Part shown: positions 6,428 to 15,190 of the stretch, piece after piece | Numbering within the stretch: position 1 is the stretch's first letter | Layout of the letters: the number at the start of each line of letters is the position of its first letter | From: JAWLGW01 sp964569055 | Lineage (GTDB): Bacteria > Planctomycetota > J058 | Length of the DNA stretch: 26,232 bases | Direction: 5' to 3' | NCBI GenBank assembly: GCA_964569055.1 | Contig: CAZMSZ010000062.1 | Span: 1 to 26,232, forward strand | Notes under the pieces: model-generated | Database searches by the model: none | Told to the model about the DNA's origin: nothing | Seen by the model: only the letters and a program-made list of their open reading frames with translations | Made by a program: the position numbers and the translations under genes

Positions 6428-8569
6428 GTGAGCGGCGACCCCTGGGTCGGGCGCGAGGTCTCGGGCTGCCGGATCGAGCGGCTGCTCGGGCGCGGCGGCA
6501 TGGGGGCGGTCTACCTGGCGCGGCGCGAGCGCGACGGGCTGCCCGTCGTCGTGAAGGTCCTCGCCCCCGAGCTCGCGCACCACGCCGACCTGCGCGCGCG
6601 GTTCGAGCGCGAGGCGCTCGCCCTGCAGAAGCTGCCGCCGCACCCGCACGTGGTGCGGGTCCACGCGGTCGCGCTCGGCGCGCAGCCGCACCTCGTCATG
6701 GAGTACGTCGACGGCCCCGCGCTCTCCCGGGCGATCGCCGAGCGCGGCCGCCTCGCGCCGGCGGACGCGGCGCGGATCGCGAAGGAGGTGGCGCTCGCGC
6801 TCGGCGCCCTGCACGCGCGCGGGGTCCTGCACCGCGACGTGAAGCCGGCCAACGTGCTCCTCGACCCCGGCGGCCGGGCGCGGCTGGTCGACCTCGGCCT
6901 GGCGAAGGACGTGTTCTCGAGCGGCCTCACCGAGCCGGGGCAGCTCCTGGGCACCGTCCACTACATGGCCCCCGAGCAGTGGAACGAGCAGCCGCTCGAC
7001 CCGCGCTGCGACGTGTTCGCGCTGGGCGCCACGCTCTACCACGCGCTCGTCGGCCGCCCGCCCTTCCCGGGGCAGGACGCGGCCGAGGTGGCGGACCTCG
7101 CGACCGCGGGCGAGTACGCCCCGCCGCGCGCGCTCGCGCCCGAGGTGCCCCCCGCGCTCGAGGAGGTGGTGCACCTCTGCCTGGCGCCCGAGCAGGACCG
7201 CCGCTATCCGGACGCGCGCGCCTGCGCCGAGGACCTGGCGCGGGTGCTGCGCGGCCTCCCCGCGCGCGGACCGGCCCTGGCCTCCGGCGCGGTCCGCTTC
7301 GCGCTCCTGCCGGGAACGACCTACACCCTGGGGAGCGGCGCTGGGTGCGAGCTCCGCCTGCACGGGCCGGCGATCGCGGAGCGGCACGCGCAGCTGCGGC
7401 GCAAGGCCGAGGGGTACGTGCTCAAGGACCTGCAGAGCCCCGGGACGTTCGTCGAGGGCGAACCGGTCCGCGCGCCGCGCGCGCTCCGCGACGGCGACCG
7501 CGTCCGGGTGGGGCAGGTGGAGCTGCGCTTCGAGGAGCCGCTGCGCCGACCGCCGCCGCCGCCCCTCACCGCCGAGGTGCGTCGCGAGGTGGCGCCGGCG
7601 CCGGTGGTCGAGGCGCTGGCCGCGCTCGCGGACGGGCGCGCCCTGGCCGCGCTCCTCGAGCGCCTCGCCCCCGACCCGCTGGCGGACGCCCGCGCCGAGC
7701 GAGCCCTCACGCTCGCGGCCGGGCCCGCGGTCGCGCGCGAGGCGCTGGCCCGCCGCGCCCAGCTGCTGGCCGAGCGGCGCGCGCGGGCGCACGAGGCGTT
7801 GAGCGCGATCGCGGGCCGCGCGCCCGGCGCCGCGACCACGCCGGAGGCCTGGCTCGCCTGGTGGCTGACCGCGCGGCCCGACTACCCCGTGCAGCTCGGC
7901 GCCGCGCGGCCGCCGGGGGGGCTGCGGCTGCAGGCCGACGGCGAGCTCGAGCGGGTGCTCGAACCCGAGGGCGGGGGCGAATCGCCCTGGGGGGTGGTGC
8001 AGCTCGGCCGCGACCCTGGCCGCCACCTCGCGCTGCCGCACCCCTCGATCGCGCCGCTCCACGCCTCCCTGGTCCGCCTCCACGAGCGCGTGCTCCTCGT
8101 CGACGAGGGCGGCGGCGTGCGCGTCGGCGAGCGCGCGGTCGCGCTCGCGCTGCTCGGCCCCGGCGAGGTGGTGCAGCTCGGCGCGCTGCGGGTGAGCCTG
8201 GCCGTCCCGCCGGGCGCGCTCGAGCCGGTCCCGTGCGCGCTGGGCCTGCTGGCGCTCGACCTGCCCGCCTTCCTGGCGCTGGCCGACCTCGGGCACCCCG
8301 CCGTGCTGTCCGCGCTCGCGCGCGCCGCCGCGGGGCCGCCCGCGGAGCTGGTCGGCGGCGGCGCGCGGCTGTTCCCCGGCGACGCCGCGCGGGCCGCCGC
8401 GTTCGACGGGCGCGTGGCCGGCGCCTACGCCGAGCTGGCCGCGCGAGCCCGCCGCCTCCTCCCGGCCGCCCTGCCTCGCGTCGAGCCGGCGCGCTGGCTG
8501 GCGAGCCTCACCGCGCGCCGGGGCGAGCTCCCGCCGCAGGTCGCCCCGACGGGCTGGCCGCTCGACTGA
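6428..8569 (+). CDS. Cytosolic Ser/Thr kinase with two degenerate FHA domains
   Basis: The protein has 713 residues from a GTG directly after the upstream TGA; no ribosome site is obvious. The kinase domain (about 13-278) has GRGGMG at 21-26, Lys43, HRDVKPAN from 135, DLG (155-157) in place of DFG, and HYMAPEQ near 178-184. It looks catalytically complete. Two FHA-like domains follow, at about 290-370 and 520-592, separated by a Pro run and a helical stretch. Both have lost usual phosphothreonine-binding residues. In the first, the Ser of the SxxH motif and the Asn of NGT are missing. The second keeps Gly-Arg but has GGGV where NGT is expected. The last 120 residues are Ala-rich helices. There is no membrane span, so it acts in the cytoplasm. 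The intact FHA protein downstream is an attractive partner by position. Confidence 0.9.
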   Translation: MSGDPWVGREVSGCRIERLLGRGGMGAVYLARRERDGLPVVVKVLAPELAHHADLRARFEREALALQKLPPHPHVVRVHAVALGAQPHLVMEYVDGPALSRAIAERGRLAPADAARIAKEVALALGALHARGVLHRDVKPANVLLDPGGRARLVDLGLAKDVFSSGLTEPGQLLGTVHYMAPEQWNEQPLDPRCDVFALGATLYHALVGRPPFPGQDAAEVADLATAGEYAPPRALAPEVPPALEEVVHLCLAPEQDRRYPDARACAEDLARVLRGLPARGPALASGAVRFALLPGTTYTLGSGAGCELRLHGPAIAERHAQLRRKAEGYVLKDLQSPGTFVEGEPVRAPRALRDGDRVRVGQVELRFEEPLRRPPPPPLTAEVRREVAPAPVVEALAALADGRALAALLERLAPDPLADARAERALTLAAGPAVAREALARRAQLLAERRARAHEALSAIAGRAPGAATTPEAWLAWWLTARPDYPVQLGAARPPGGLRLQADGELERVLEPEGGGESPWGVVQLGRDPGRHLALPHPSIAPLHASLVRLHERVLLVDEGGGVRVGERAVALALLGPGEVVQLGALRVSLAVPPGALEPVPCALGLLALDLPAFLALADLGHPAVLSALARAAAGPPAELVGGGARLFPGDAARAAAFDGRVAGAYAELAARARRLLPAALPRVEPARWLASLTARRGELPPQVAPTGWPLD

Positions 8570-8590
8570 GGGCGGCTCGCCCGGGCTCGC

Positions 8591-8619
8591 TCGACGTGCG
8601 CCGCCGGGGAAGGCACAAT
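8591..8619 (+). promoter_or_regulatory. Candidate sigma70-type promoter for the FHA gene
   Basis: A TCGACG box at 8591-8596 and a CACAAT box at 8614-8619 are separated by 17 bp. Each matches four of six consensus bases. The pair lies in the 73-bp spacer, 23 bp upstream of the FHA-gene ATG. It would allow that gene to be expressed separately from the kinase. Confidence 0.4.
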
Positions 8620-8642
8620 CGGGCCCTTCGGGGAGGAGTTTC

Positions 8643-9194
8643 ATGAGCGAGTTCCACCTCGGCGACGCCCGCTGTCGGCTGCTCCGCCTCGTGCTCGCCC
8701 TCGACGACTTCACGCACGACGACTTCCTCGAGGCCTACCCCGACGCCTGCCTGCTGCAGGTGCCGGTCGAGGGCGCCTTCCCCGAGCTGGAGGGGAGCGC
8801 GCCGGCGCCGCTGGACACGCAGAAGGTCTCGCTCGAGGAGCTGACCGGGGCGCGCCGGAGCAAGCGCGTGGACGACGCCACGGTCCACTTCCTCACGGCG
8901 AAGGAGGACGACCGGCCCCTGCTGGTCGGCCGCGCCGAGGAGTGCGACATCGTGCTCGACGCCGCCGGCGTGTCGCGCAAGCACGCCGAGCTGCACAAGG
9001 CGCTCGGCCGCTGGCACGTGGTCGACCTCGAGTCGAACAACGGCACGTTCGTCGACAAGGAGCAGGTCGCGCCCGGGGTCCAGACCGCGCTCAAGGAGCG
9101 CTCGCAGGTCTGGTTCGCCTCCTATCGGGCGCTGTTCCTCTACTCCGAGGAGCTCTACAACCTGGCCAAGAACCTGAGGACGCGCGCCAAGTAG
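8643..9194 (+). CDS. FHA-domain protein
   Basis: A 183-residue soluble protein with a canonical FHA phosphothreonine-binding domain at about residues 92-165. The conserved positions are present: Gly-Arg at 96-97, SRKH at 111-114 and NNGT at 132-135. The N-terminal 90 residues are acidic, are not recognised as a known domain and contain several Thr residues that could be phosphorylated. The ATG at 8643 follows a strong GGGGAGGAG ribosome site. FHA proteins bind phosphothreonine peptides, often in substrates of Hanks-type kinases. Lying directly after a kinase gene on the same strand, this is a plausible reader or substrate of that kinase. Domain assignment is firm; the partner is inferred from position. 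Confidence 0.93.
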   Translation: MSEFHLGDARCRLLRLVLALDDFTHDDFLEAYPDACLLQVPVEGAFPELEGSAPAPLDTQKVSLEELTGARRSKRVDDATVHFLTAKEDDRPLLVGRAEECDIVLDAAGVSRKHAELHKALGRWHVVDLESNNGTFVDKEQVAPGVQTALKERSQVWFASYRALFLYSEELYNLAKNLRTRAK

Positions 9195-9245
9195 GCGCGG
9201 AGCGCCGCGAATTGGTTGGATGAGGGGCGAAGCGGAGGAGCGAGC

Positions 9246-9677
9246 ATGACCCTGCGCCGCGTGGTCGTCACCGCCGCGCTCGCGGCCACCCTGGTGGGCG
9301 GCGGGTGCGTCCCGCGGGTGGACTACGAGCCGAACGCGCGCCTGGTGCAGCAGCTCGGGCCCGAGCGCGCGAAGGCGCGCTTCAACGAGGTGCTGGCCCG
9401 CGCCCTCCAGCCGCAGGTCGAGTCGGTCGACGTCGACGACGACGCGTTCGTGTGCCTGCTCCGCGCCGGCTGGCCGCTCGCGGCCCTGATCTCCGAGCGC
9501 GTCTACCACTTCCCCAACATCGCGCGCGTCGACCTGTACACCAACCACAAGGCGTTCTTGATCGACTACGGCGGCCGCGAGCTGGGCGTGTTCGTGTTCG
9601 GCAACCCGCTCGACGCGCAGGCGTTCGCGGACCTCGTGATGGCGTTCAAGAGCCACGGCGCGGCGGAGCGGCGGTAG
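9246..9677 (+). CDS. Small putative lipoprotein
   Basis: This 143-residue protein has an N-terminal hydrophobic signal of about 20 residues ending in VGGGC, a weak lipobox with Cys21 as the possible lipidation site. The rest is a compact mixed alpha/beta domain of about 115 residues with an aromatic-rich centre (YHF near the middle, then YTNHKAFLIDYGG). I do not recognise the family. The ATG at 9246 was chosen because GGAGGAG lies five bases upstream; an earlier TTG at 9216 lacks this support and would spoil the signal peptide. It follows the FHA gene by 51 bp on the same strand and may be co-transcribed. Downstream sequence runs into a repeat and an assembly gap. Confidence 0.75.
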   Translation: MTLRRVVVTAALAATLVGGGCVPRVDYEPNARLVQQLGPERAKARFNEVLARALQPQVESVDVDDDAFVCLLRAGWPLAALISERVYHFPNIARVDLYTNHKAFLIDYGGRELGVFVFGNPLDAQAFADLVMAFKSHGAAERR

Positions 9678-9708
9678 GGCACGCGCCCTCGGCCAGCGGA
9701 GGCTGAGG

Positions 9709-9747
9709 ATCGAGCGCAGAGAGCGCGAAGATCGCAGAGATCGGGGA
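9709..9747. repeat. Degenerate 9-bp repeat (ATCGCAGAG type) at gap edge
   Basis: Units AGCGCAGAG, AGCGCGAAG, ATCGCAGAG and ATCGGGGA run straight into the N gap. They share the core CGCAGAG with the block at 281-320 in opposite orientation. The register is 9 bp here against 8 bp there. Confidence 0.7.
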
Positions 9748-9847
9748 NNNNNNNNNNNNNNNNNNNNNNNNNNNNNNNNNNNNNNNNNNNNNNNNNNNNN
9801 NNNNNNNNNNNNNNNNNNNNNNNNNNNNNNNNNNNNNNNNNNNNNNN
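9748..9847. other. Assembly gap, 100 N
   Basis: There are exactly 100 N. Unlike the first gap, the flanks share no sequence, so the true distance is unknown and real sequence is missing. The rightward lipoprotein gene and the leftward GST-like gene converge here. Confidence 0.97.
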
Positions 9848-9867
9848 CGGCGGCCCCTCGTGAAGGT

Positions 9868-10641
9868 CTACGCCAGCACCACGGCCCGCCGCTCCTCCTG
9901 GTACAGCCTGAGCGCGAAGGCCCCGGCCGGGCGGGCGCGGTAGCCGTCGACCAGCGCGCGCAGGGTGGCCGGCATGGCGTCCTGGCCGGGCATGGCCTCG
10001 AAGCCGTACTCCGGCGGGAGGACGAGCGGGGCGAACAGCGCGGCGAAGGTCAGGTCGGCGGCCGTGAACCGATCGCCCACCAGGAACCGGCGCCCGTCGG
10101 CCAGGCGGGCCTCGACCTCCCCGAGGACCTCGTCGATCGCCGCGGCCGAGCGCTCCGCCCCGGCGGCGTCGATCCGCAGGAACCGGCGCATCAGCCGGCG
10201 GACCAGCGGGAGCGTCAGGCGCAGCGCGGCCGACTCGCGCAGCGACAGGCCGGCGGCCATGACCGGCCCGATCAGCGGGCTGTCGAGGACGTGGGCGTAG
10301 GCCAGCCGCCGGGCGTGCGGCCCGAGCCGCTCGTCGAACCGCTCCTCGAGCGACACCACCTCGGCCCGCGCGTCGGGGTCGTCGGGGTAGAGCCGGCGGG
10401 CCGGCTCGGCGCGCTCGTCGAGCCAGGCCAGGATGTCGCTCGAGTCCGCCAGGACCTCCCCCGTCGGGGTCACGAGCACCGGGACCGTCCGGCCGCCACC
10501 CGCGCGCTTGACCGCGAGGATGTGCCACACGGGGGCGTGCCGCTCCTCGCGGAACGGGACGCCGTGGCGCTCGAGCGCCCAGCGGGCCTTCTCGCAGTAG
10601 TGGCTGACGCCGATCGTGATGAAGCGGACGGTCCCCGTCAT
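9868..10641 (-). CDS. Glutathione S-transferase-like protein
   Basis: A 257-residue protein with the two-domain GST fold. The N-terminal thioredoxin-like domain shows SHYCEKARW at 13-21, where Ser13 or Cys16 is in the catalytic position, the cis-proline motif TVPV at 52-55, and DSS at 67-69 for the glutathione gamma-glutamyl group. The all-helical C-terminal domain has the VGDRFTAADLT capping box. Such proteins conjugate or reduce electrophiles with glutathione in the cytoplasm. The ATG at 10641 overlaps the RND permease stop as ATGA, implying translational coupling. The C-terminus lies 20 bp from the assembly gap but its stop codon is present. Coupling to an efflux pump suggests detoxification of the pump's substrates, which is inference. 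Confidence 0.87.
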   Translation of the reverse strand: MTGTVRFITIGVSHYCEKARWALERHGVPFREERHAPVWHILAVKRAGGGRTVPVLVTPTGEVLADSSDILAWLDERAEPARRLYPDDPDARAEVVSLEERFDERLGPHARRLAYAHVLDSPLIGPVMAAGLSLRESAALRLTLPLVRRLMRRFLRIDAAGAERSAAAIDEVLGEVEARLADGRRFLVGDRFTAADLTFAALFAPLVLPPEYGFEAMPGQDAMPATLRALVDGYRARPAGAFALRLYQEERRAVVLA

Positions 10642-13600
10642 GACGGCTCTCCCGCCGGCGCGTCGACCGGCTGACCGCCGGTCGCGTGCTCCTCGTCGGC
10701 GCGCGCCCCGCGCAGGTCGTGACCGATGCTCAGGAGCAGCGGCACCACGAACAGGGTGAACAGGGTGCTGACGCACAGGCCGCCGACCATCACGGCCCCC
10801 AGCCCCTGGTAGAGCTCGGCCCCGGCCCCGCCGCCCATGGCGAGCGGGAACATGCCGGCCACCGTCGTGATCACGCTCATCAGGATCGGCCGCAGGCGCG
10901 ACAGCGCCGACTCGGCCAGCGCGCGGCGAGGGGAGTAGCCCTCCTCCTCGAAGTTGTTCGCCTGGTGCACGATCAGGATCGCGTTGTTGACCACCAGCCC
11001 CGCCAGGATCACGAACCCGAGCATCGAGATCACGTCGAACGCCGCCTGGCCGTTCGAGAGGCTGCTCGCGAGCCGGATCCCGATCAGGCCGCCCGAGAGC
11101 GCGAGCGGGACGGTGACCAGGATCACCACCGGCGTGACCCAGCTGCGGAACAGCGACACCAGCAGCAGGTACACGATCAGGACCGACACGCCGAACCCGC
11201 TGGAGAGCGCGCGCAGGGTGGTGCGCAGCTTGTCGGCCGAGCCGCCGACCCGCAGGTTGAACGCGGGCCCGAGCTCGAGCGACATGGGCGCGAGGACGTC
11301 GCGCTCGACCTGCTCGACCACCGCCTCCAGTGGCGCGAGCGGGGCGATGTTCACCGTCAGCAGCACGTTGCGCTCGCGCTCGAGGTGGCGCACGCTCTCG
11401 GGGCCCGTCGTCTGGCGAATGTCGGCCACGCTCGCCAGCGCGACCTGCCGGCCGCCGGCCGCCACGAACCGCAGCGCCCCCAGCTCCTCGGGCGAGGAGA
11501 CCAGGCTGGGCGGCGCCACCAGGCTCACGTCCACCTCGCGCCCGCCGTCGACCAGGGTCGAGAGCCGCCGGCCGGCGACGACGGTCTCGATCACCTCGCC
11601 GACCTGCGTCACGTCGAGCCCCAGCTCCTTGGCGCGCACCTCGTCGAGCGTCACCTGCAGCTCGGGGTTGCCGGTCACGAGCGAGCTGCGCACGAACTGC
11701 ACGCCCTCGACCTGCATCAGCCGCTGCTGCAGCTGCGCGGCCGCGCTCTCGAGGGCCGCGAAGTCGGGGCCCGAGACCTCGACCTCGAACTGCTTGCCCG
11801 GGTCCTGGAACAGGCTGGCGCGGATCGGGACCACGTAGCGGAACCCGGCCAGCGAGGCCGCCGGGCCGAACAGGCTCTTGTGGAACGCGTCGAGCCCCTC
11901 GGCCGTGGCGAGCTCCTCCTTCAGGACCACCCCGCCGCCGTTGAAGCCGGGCGCGGCCACGCAGAACGTGCGGTCGGTGGCGGGCTGGCGCAGCAGGAAC
12001 TCCTCGAGCGGCTTGAAGTTCTCGCGCGAGGCCTCGGGGCGGGTGCCGGGGATCGGCGAGGCGAAGAACATCACCAGGTTGCGGTTGCCGGTCGGCAGGT
12101 ACTCCGCCGGCGGCGCCAGCCGCAGCGTCACGAGCGAGGCCGCGAGCACCAGGAGCACCAGGCCCAGCTTGAGCGGCAGGCGCCCCGGCCCGCCGCCGCC
12201 CAGCGTCGCGAGGAAGCGGGCGTAGGCGCGTCCGAGCGCGCCCAGCGGCGGCTCGCCCGTGGACACCTCGCTCGAGTCGCTCGCGTCCTCGCGCCGGAGC
12301 AGCATGGAGGCCAGCACCGGGACCACGGTCAGGGCCACCACCAGCGAGAGCGCCACGACCGAGGAGATCGTGAGCGCCATGTCGGTGAACAGCTGGCTCG
12401 CCTCGTCCTTCTCGATCAGGATCGGCACGAACACGGCCACCGTCGTCAGCGTGGAGGCGAGCACGCCGCCCCACACCTCCAGGCCGCCGTCGATCGCGGC
12501 GCGGAGGCGCCCCTTGCCCATCTCGAGGTGACGGTAGACGTTCTCGACCACCACGATCGCGTTGTCGACGGCCATGCCGCTGGCGAACGCGATCCCCGCC
12601 AGGCTGATCACGTTGAGCGTGCGCCCCGCCGCGAGCAGCACCAAGAACACGCCGGCCATGGAGATCGGGATCGAGAGCGACACCACCAGCACGCTGCGCG
12701 GGCTGCGCAGGAACAGCAGCAGCACCGCGATCGCCAGCCCCGACCCCGAGAGCAGGTTGTCGGTGACGAAGTCGAGGGCGGCCTCGATGTAGGTGGTCTC
12801 GCGGTAGACGGGCTGCATCTCGAGCGCCATGCCGCGCCGCGCGAACGCCTCGTTGAGGCGCACGATCTCGCGGTCGAGCGCCTCGATCAGGGTCACCACG
12901 TTGGACCCCACCTGCCGCCGCACGCCGATCGCCACTCCTTGCCGGCCGTTAAGGCTGACGAAGCTGGCCGCCTCGGCGTAGTCGTCGAGCACGCGCGCCA
13001 CGTCGCCGAGGCGGACGCGCCCGAGGCTCGACTCGCGGACCACCAGCTCCTCGAGCCCGGCGACCTCGTGCGGCTTGCCGATCGTGCGCACCACGAGCTG
13101 GCGCGTGCGCGTCTCGACCGTCCCGCCGCGGACGTTGACGTTGCCCCGCACCAGCGCGGCCGCGACCTCGGCCGGCGACACGCCGTGGGCCACCAGCTTC
13201 TGCGGGTCGAGCAGCACCTTGATCTCACGCTCGGACCCGCCCACGACGAGCAGCGAGGAGACGCCCGGCACCCGCTCGAGCTGCGGCTGGATGTCGTCCT
13301 CCACCACCCGGCGCACGTAGTTCGCCGCGTAGCTGGAGGCGACCGCGATCCACATCACCGGCTGGTTCTCGTCCGAGCTGGCGATCTCGACCCGCGGCTC
13401 GTCCGCCTCCTCGGGCAGTCGCCCCACCCGGCTGAGCTTGTTGATCACGTCGATCACGGCCAGGCGCGTGTCGGTCCCGAGCTCGAACTCGAGCGTGATC
13501 GCGCTCCGCCCCGCGATCGAGTCGCTGGTCATCTCGACCAGGCCCTCGACCGACTGCAGCACCTCCTCGAGCTCGCGGGTGACCTGCTCCTCCACCTCGA

Positions 13601-13769
13601 GCGCGCCCGCGCCGCGGAACGGGGTCTCGACCCTGATCTGGGGCGTGTCGACCGTGGGCTTGAGCTGGACGGGGATCCGCTCCAGCGCGAGCGCGCTGAA
13701 CAGGACGGTCAGGATCACCCCGACCGCGACGGTGTATGGGCGCTCGACGGCCGCGGCGACCGGGTTCAC
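10638..13769 (-). CDS. RND-family efflux permease (AcrB-like)
   Basis: This 1043-residue protein has the full length of an AcrB-type inner-membrane permease: an N-terminal span (about 12-30), a large periplasmic loop, a block of spans, a second periplasmic loop and a final set of spans. The family motif in the fourth span reads GMAVDNAIVVVENV. Asp402 matches AcrB Asp407, but AcrB Asp408 is Asn403 here. The AcrB Lys940 position reads Asn928 (GLVVNNAILIV). These substitutions change the classical proton relay. The GTG start at 13769 overlaps the adaptor stop as GTGA, and the end overlaps the GST-like gene as ATGA. No TolC-like outer-membrane gene is in the window. Drug or metabolite export is the family role; the substrate is unknown. 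Confidence 0.95.
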   Translation of the reverse strand: MNPVAAAVERPYTVAVGVILTVLFSALALERIPVQLKPTVDTPQIRVETPFRGAGALEVEEQVTRELEEVLQSVEGLVEMTSDSIAGRSAITLEFELGTDTRLAVIDVINKLSRVGRLPEEADEPRVEIASSDENQPVMWIAVASSYAANYVRRVVEDDIQPQLERVPGVSSLLVVGGSEREIKVLLDPQKLVAHGVSPAEVAAALVRGNVNVRGGTVETRTRQLVVRTIGKPHEVAGLEELVVRESSLGRVRLGDVARVLDDYAEAASFVSLNGRQGVAIGVRRQVGSNVVTLIEALDREIVRLNEAFARRGMALEMQPVYRETTYIEAALDFVTDNLLSGSGLAIAVLLLFLRSPRSVLVVSLSIPISMAGVFLVLLAAGRTLNVISLAGIAFASGMAVDNAIVVVENVYRHLEMGKGRLRAAIDGGLEVWGGVLASTLTTVAVFVPILIEKDEASQLFTDMALTISSVVALSLVVALTVVPVLASMLLRREDASDSSEVSTGEPPLGALGRAYARFLATLGGGGPGRLPLKLGLVLLVLAASLVTLRLAPPAEYLPTGNRNLVMFFASPIPGTRPEASRENFKPLEEFLLRQPATDRTFCVAAPGFNGGGVVLKEELATAEGLDAFHKSLFGPAASLAGFRYVVPIRASLFQDPGKQFEVEVSGPDFAALESAAAQLQQRLMQVEGVQFVRSSLVTGNPELQVTLDEVRAKELGLDVTQVGEVIETVVAGRRLSTLVDGGREVDVSLVAPPSLVSSPEELGALRFVAAGGRQVALASVADIRQTTGPESVRHLERERNVLLTVNIAPLAPLEAVVEQVERDVLAPMSLELGPAFNLRVGGSADKLRTTLRALSSGFGVSVLIVYLLLVSLFRSWVTPVVILVTVPLALSGGLIGIRLASSLSNGQAAFDVISMLGFVILAGLVVNNAILIVHQANNFEEEGYSPRRALAESALSRLRPILMSVITTVAGMFPLAMGGGAGAELYQGLGAVMVGGLCVSTLFTLFVVPLLLSIGHDLRGARADEEHATGGQPVDAPAGEPS

Positions 13770-15178
13770 TGCGCCGCCTGCTCCTCGGCCACCACCGCGG
13801 CGGGCTCGCGCGGGTCCGGCGCCGGCTGGGGCGCGAGGGGAGCGCCGGGGAAGGCGAGGTCGACGCCCGTCACGACCACCTGGTCGCCGGCGGCGAGCTC
13901 GCCCTCGAGCGGAGCCACCGCCTTGCCGGCGCGGTCGGCGCCGAGCACGCGCACCGGCACGTAGGCCGCGATCAGCGGGGGCGGACCGGCGCCCGGGGCG
14001 GCCGCGCCCGCCTCGGTCGGCGCGTTGCTCCCTGCGGCCTGCGGCGGCGGCGGCACCGCGCGCACGACCACCAGCCCGTCCTGCGTGATGCGCACCGCGT
14101 CGGCGGGGACGACCAGCTGCCCGCGCAGCGGCGCGAGCTCGAGCTCGAGGCGCACGAACATGCCGGGGCGGAGCACCGCCGCCGCCTCGGCCGGGAGCGC
14201 GCGCCGCTCGAGGCGGACCAGGCCCGCGAAGTTCCGGCTCAGCTCGTCCGCGACCGGGACCTCCGCGCCGAGCTTCGCCTCGTGGCGGAAGCCCGGCAGC
14301 TCGTCCAGCGTGAGCACCACGCGCGGAGCGTCACCGAGGCGCGGCGCGTAGCGCGCCGGGATCGCCGCCTCCACTTCGAGCAGGTCGGGGTCGACGAGCT
14401 CGAACACGACCTCGCCCGGGGCGGCGTAGTCTCCGACCGAGACGAAGCGGCGCACCACCGCGCCGTCCCAGGGGGCGCGCAGCTGCGTCTTGGCCTGCTC
14501 GCGGCGCGCGAGCGCCAGCGCGGCCCGGGCGCGCTCGACCCCGGCCCGCGCGATCGCGACGTCCTCGGCGCGCGCGCCGGCCTCGGCCTCGGCCAGCCGC
14601 TCGCTCGCCGCCGCGGTGCGCGCGGCGGCGGCCTCCTCGGCGGAGCGCAGCCGGTCGAGGTCGGCCTGCGAGATCACGGCGCGCTCGAGCAGCGCGCGGC
14701 CGCGCTCGACCTCGAGCCGCGCGAGCGCCTGGTCGGCCCGCGCGATCTCGAGCTCGGCCGCCAGCCGCCGCTTCTCCTCGACCCGCGGGCCGGCCAGCAT
14801 GCGCTCGAGCTCGCGCTGCGCCACGCGCAGCTCCGCCTCGCGGGTGAGCGCCGTCAGCGCCTGGTCGCGCCCGTCCAGGGTCGCGAGCACCTGCCCGCGC
14901 CGGACCGGGTCGCCGTCGGACACCGAGAGCGAGGAGACCACCCCGGCCACCTCGAACCCGACCTGCGCCCGGCGCACGGCGCGCAGGCTCCCGGTCAGCT
15001 CCACCGTGGGCGCCACGTCACGCAGCTCGACGGGCGCGAGCCGGACCGGGAGCACGAACCCGCGGCTCTGGCTCCCGCCGGGCTCCTCGTGCGGGCCGAA
15101 CGCCAGCAGGCCGCCCGCGAGCGCCACCGCCACGGCGCCCGCCGCCAGCACGATCCAACCGGTCCGTCCCGTGGTCAT
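13766..15178 (-). CDS. RND periplasmic adaptor (HlyD/AcrA family)
   Basis: A 470-residue membrane-fusion protein. One N-terminal hydrophobic anchor (about 8-28) precedes a beta-barrel/lipoyl half motif (ELTGSLRA onward), then a long Arg/Glu/Ala-rich coiled-coil hairpin (about 115-225), the second lipoyl half (LRAPWDGAVVRRF) and a barrel plus membrane-proximal domain. A Pro/Ala-rich insertion near 375-395 is unusual. The family links the inner-membrane RND pump to an outer-membrane channel. The ATG at 15178 was preferred over an upstream start at 15247 because it is followed directly by the anchor and preceded by GGTGGAG. Its stop overlaps the permease start by 4 bp. It lies 84 bp after a kinase gene, with a TAGCAT -10-like box between. 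Confidence 0.93.
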   Translation of the reverse strand: MTTGRTGWIVLAAGAVAVALAGGLLAFGPHEEPGGSQSRGFVLPVRLAPVELRDVAPTVELTGSLRAVRRAQVGFEVAGVVSSLSVSDGDPVRRGQVLATLDGRDQALTALTREAELRVAQRELERMLAGPRVEEKRRLAAELEIARADQALARLEVERGRALLERAVISQADLDRLRSAEEAAAARTAAASERLAEAEAGARAEDVAIARAGVERARAALALARREQAKTQLRAPWDGAVVRRFVSVGDYAAPGEVVFELVDPDLLEVEAAIPARYAPRLGDAPRVVLTLDELPGFRHEAKLGAEVPVADELSRNFAGLVRLERRALPAEAAAVLRPGMFVRLELELAPLRGQLVVPADAVRITQDGLVVVRAVPPPPQAAGSNAPTEAGAAAPGAGPPPLIAAYVPVRVLGADRAGKAVAPLEGELAAGDQVVVTGVDLAFPGAPLAPQPAPDPREPAAVVAEEQAAQ

Positions 15179-15190
15179 GGGCTCCACCGT

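Noticed and set aside
2654..8713. A 2019-residue minus-strand open frame spanning the first gap
   Set aside because: Only the part from 5635 to 2654 has kinase domains. The rest is antisense to the plus-strand kinase and crosses the N run, so it is a by-product of high GC.
9216..9245. Earlier TTG start for the small lipoprotein
   Set aside because: It would place an acidic, Gly-rich stretch before the signal peptide, and the ATG at 9246 has a strong ribosome site.
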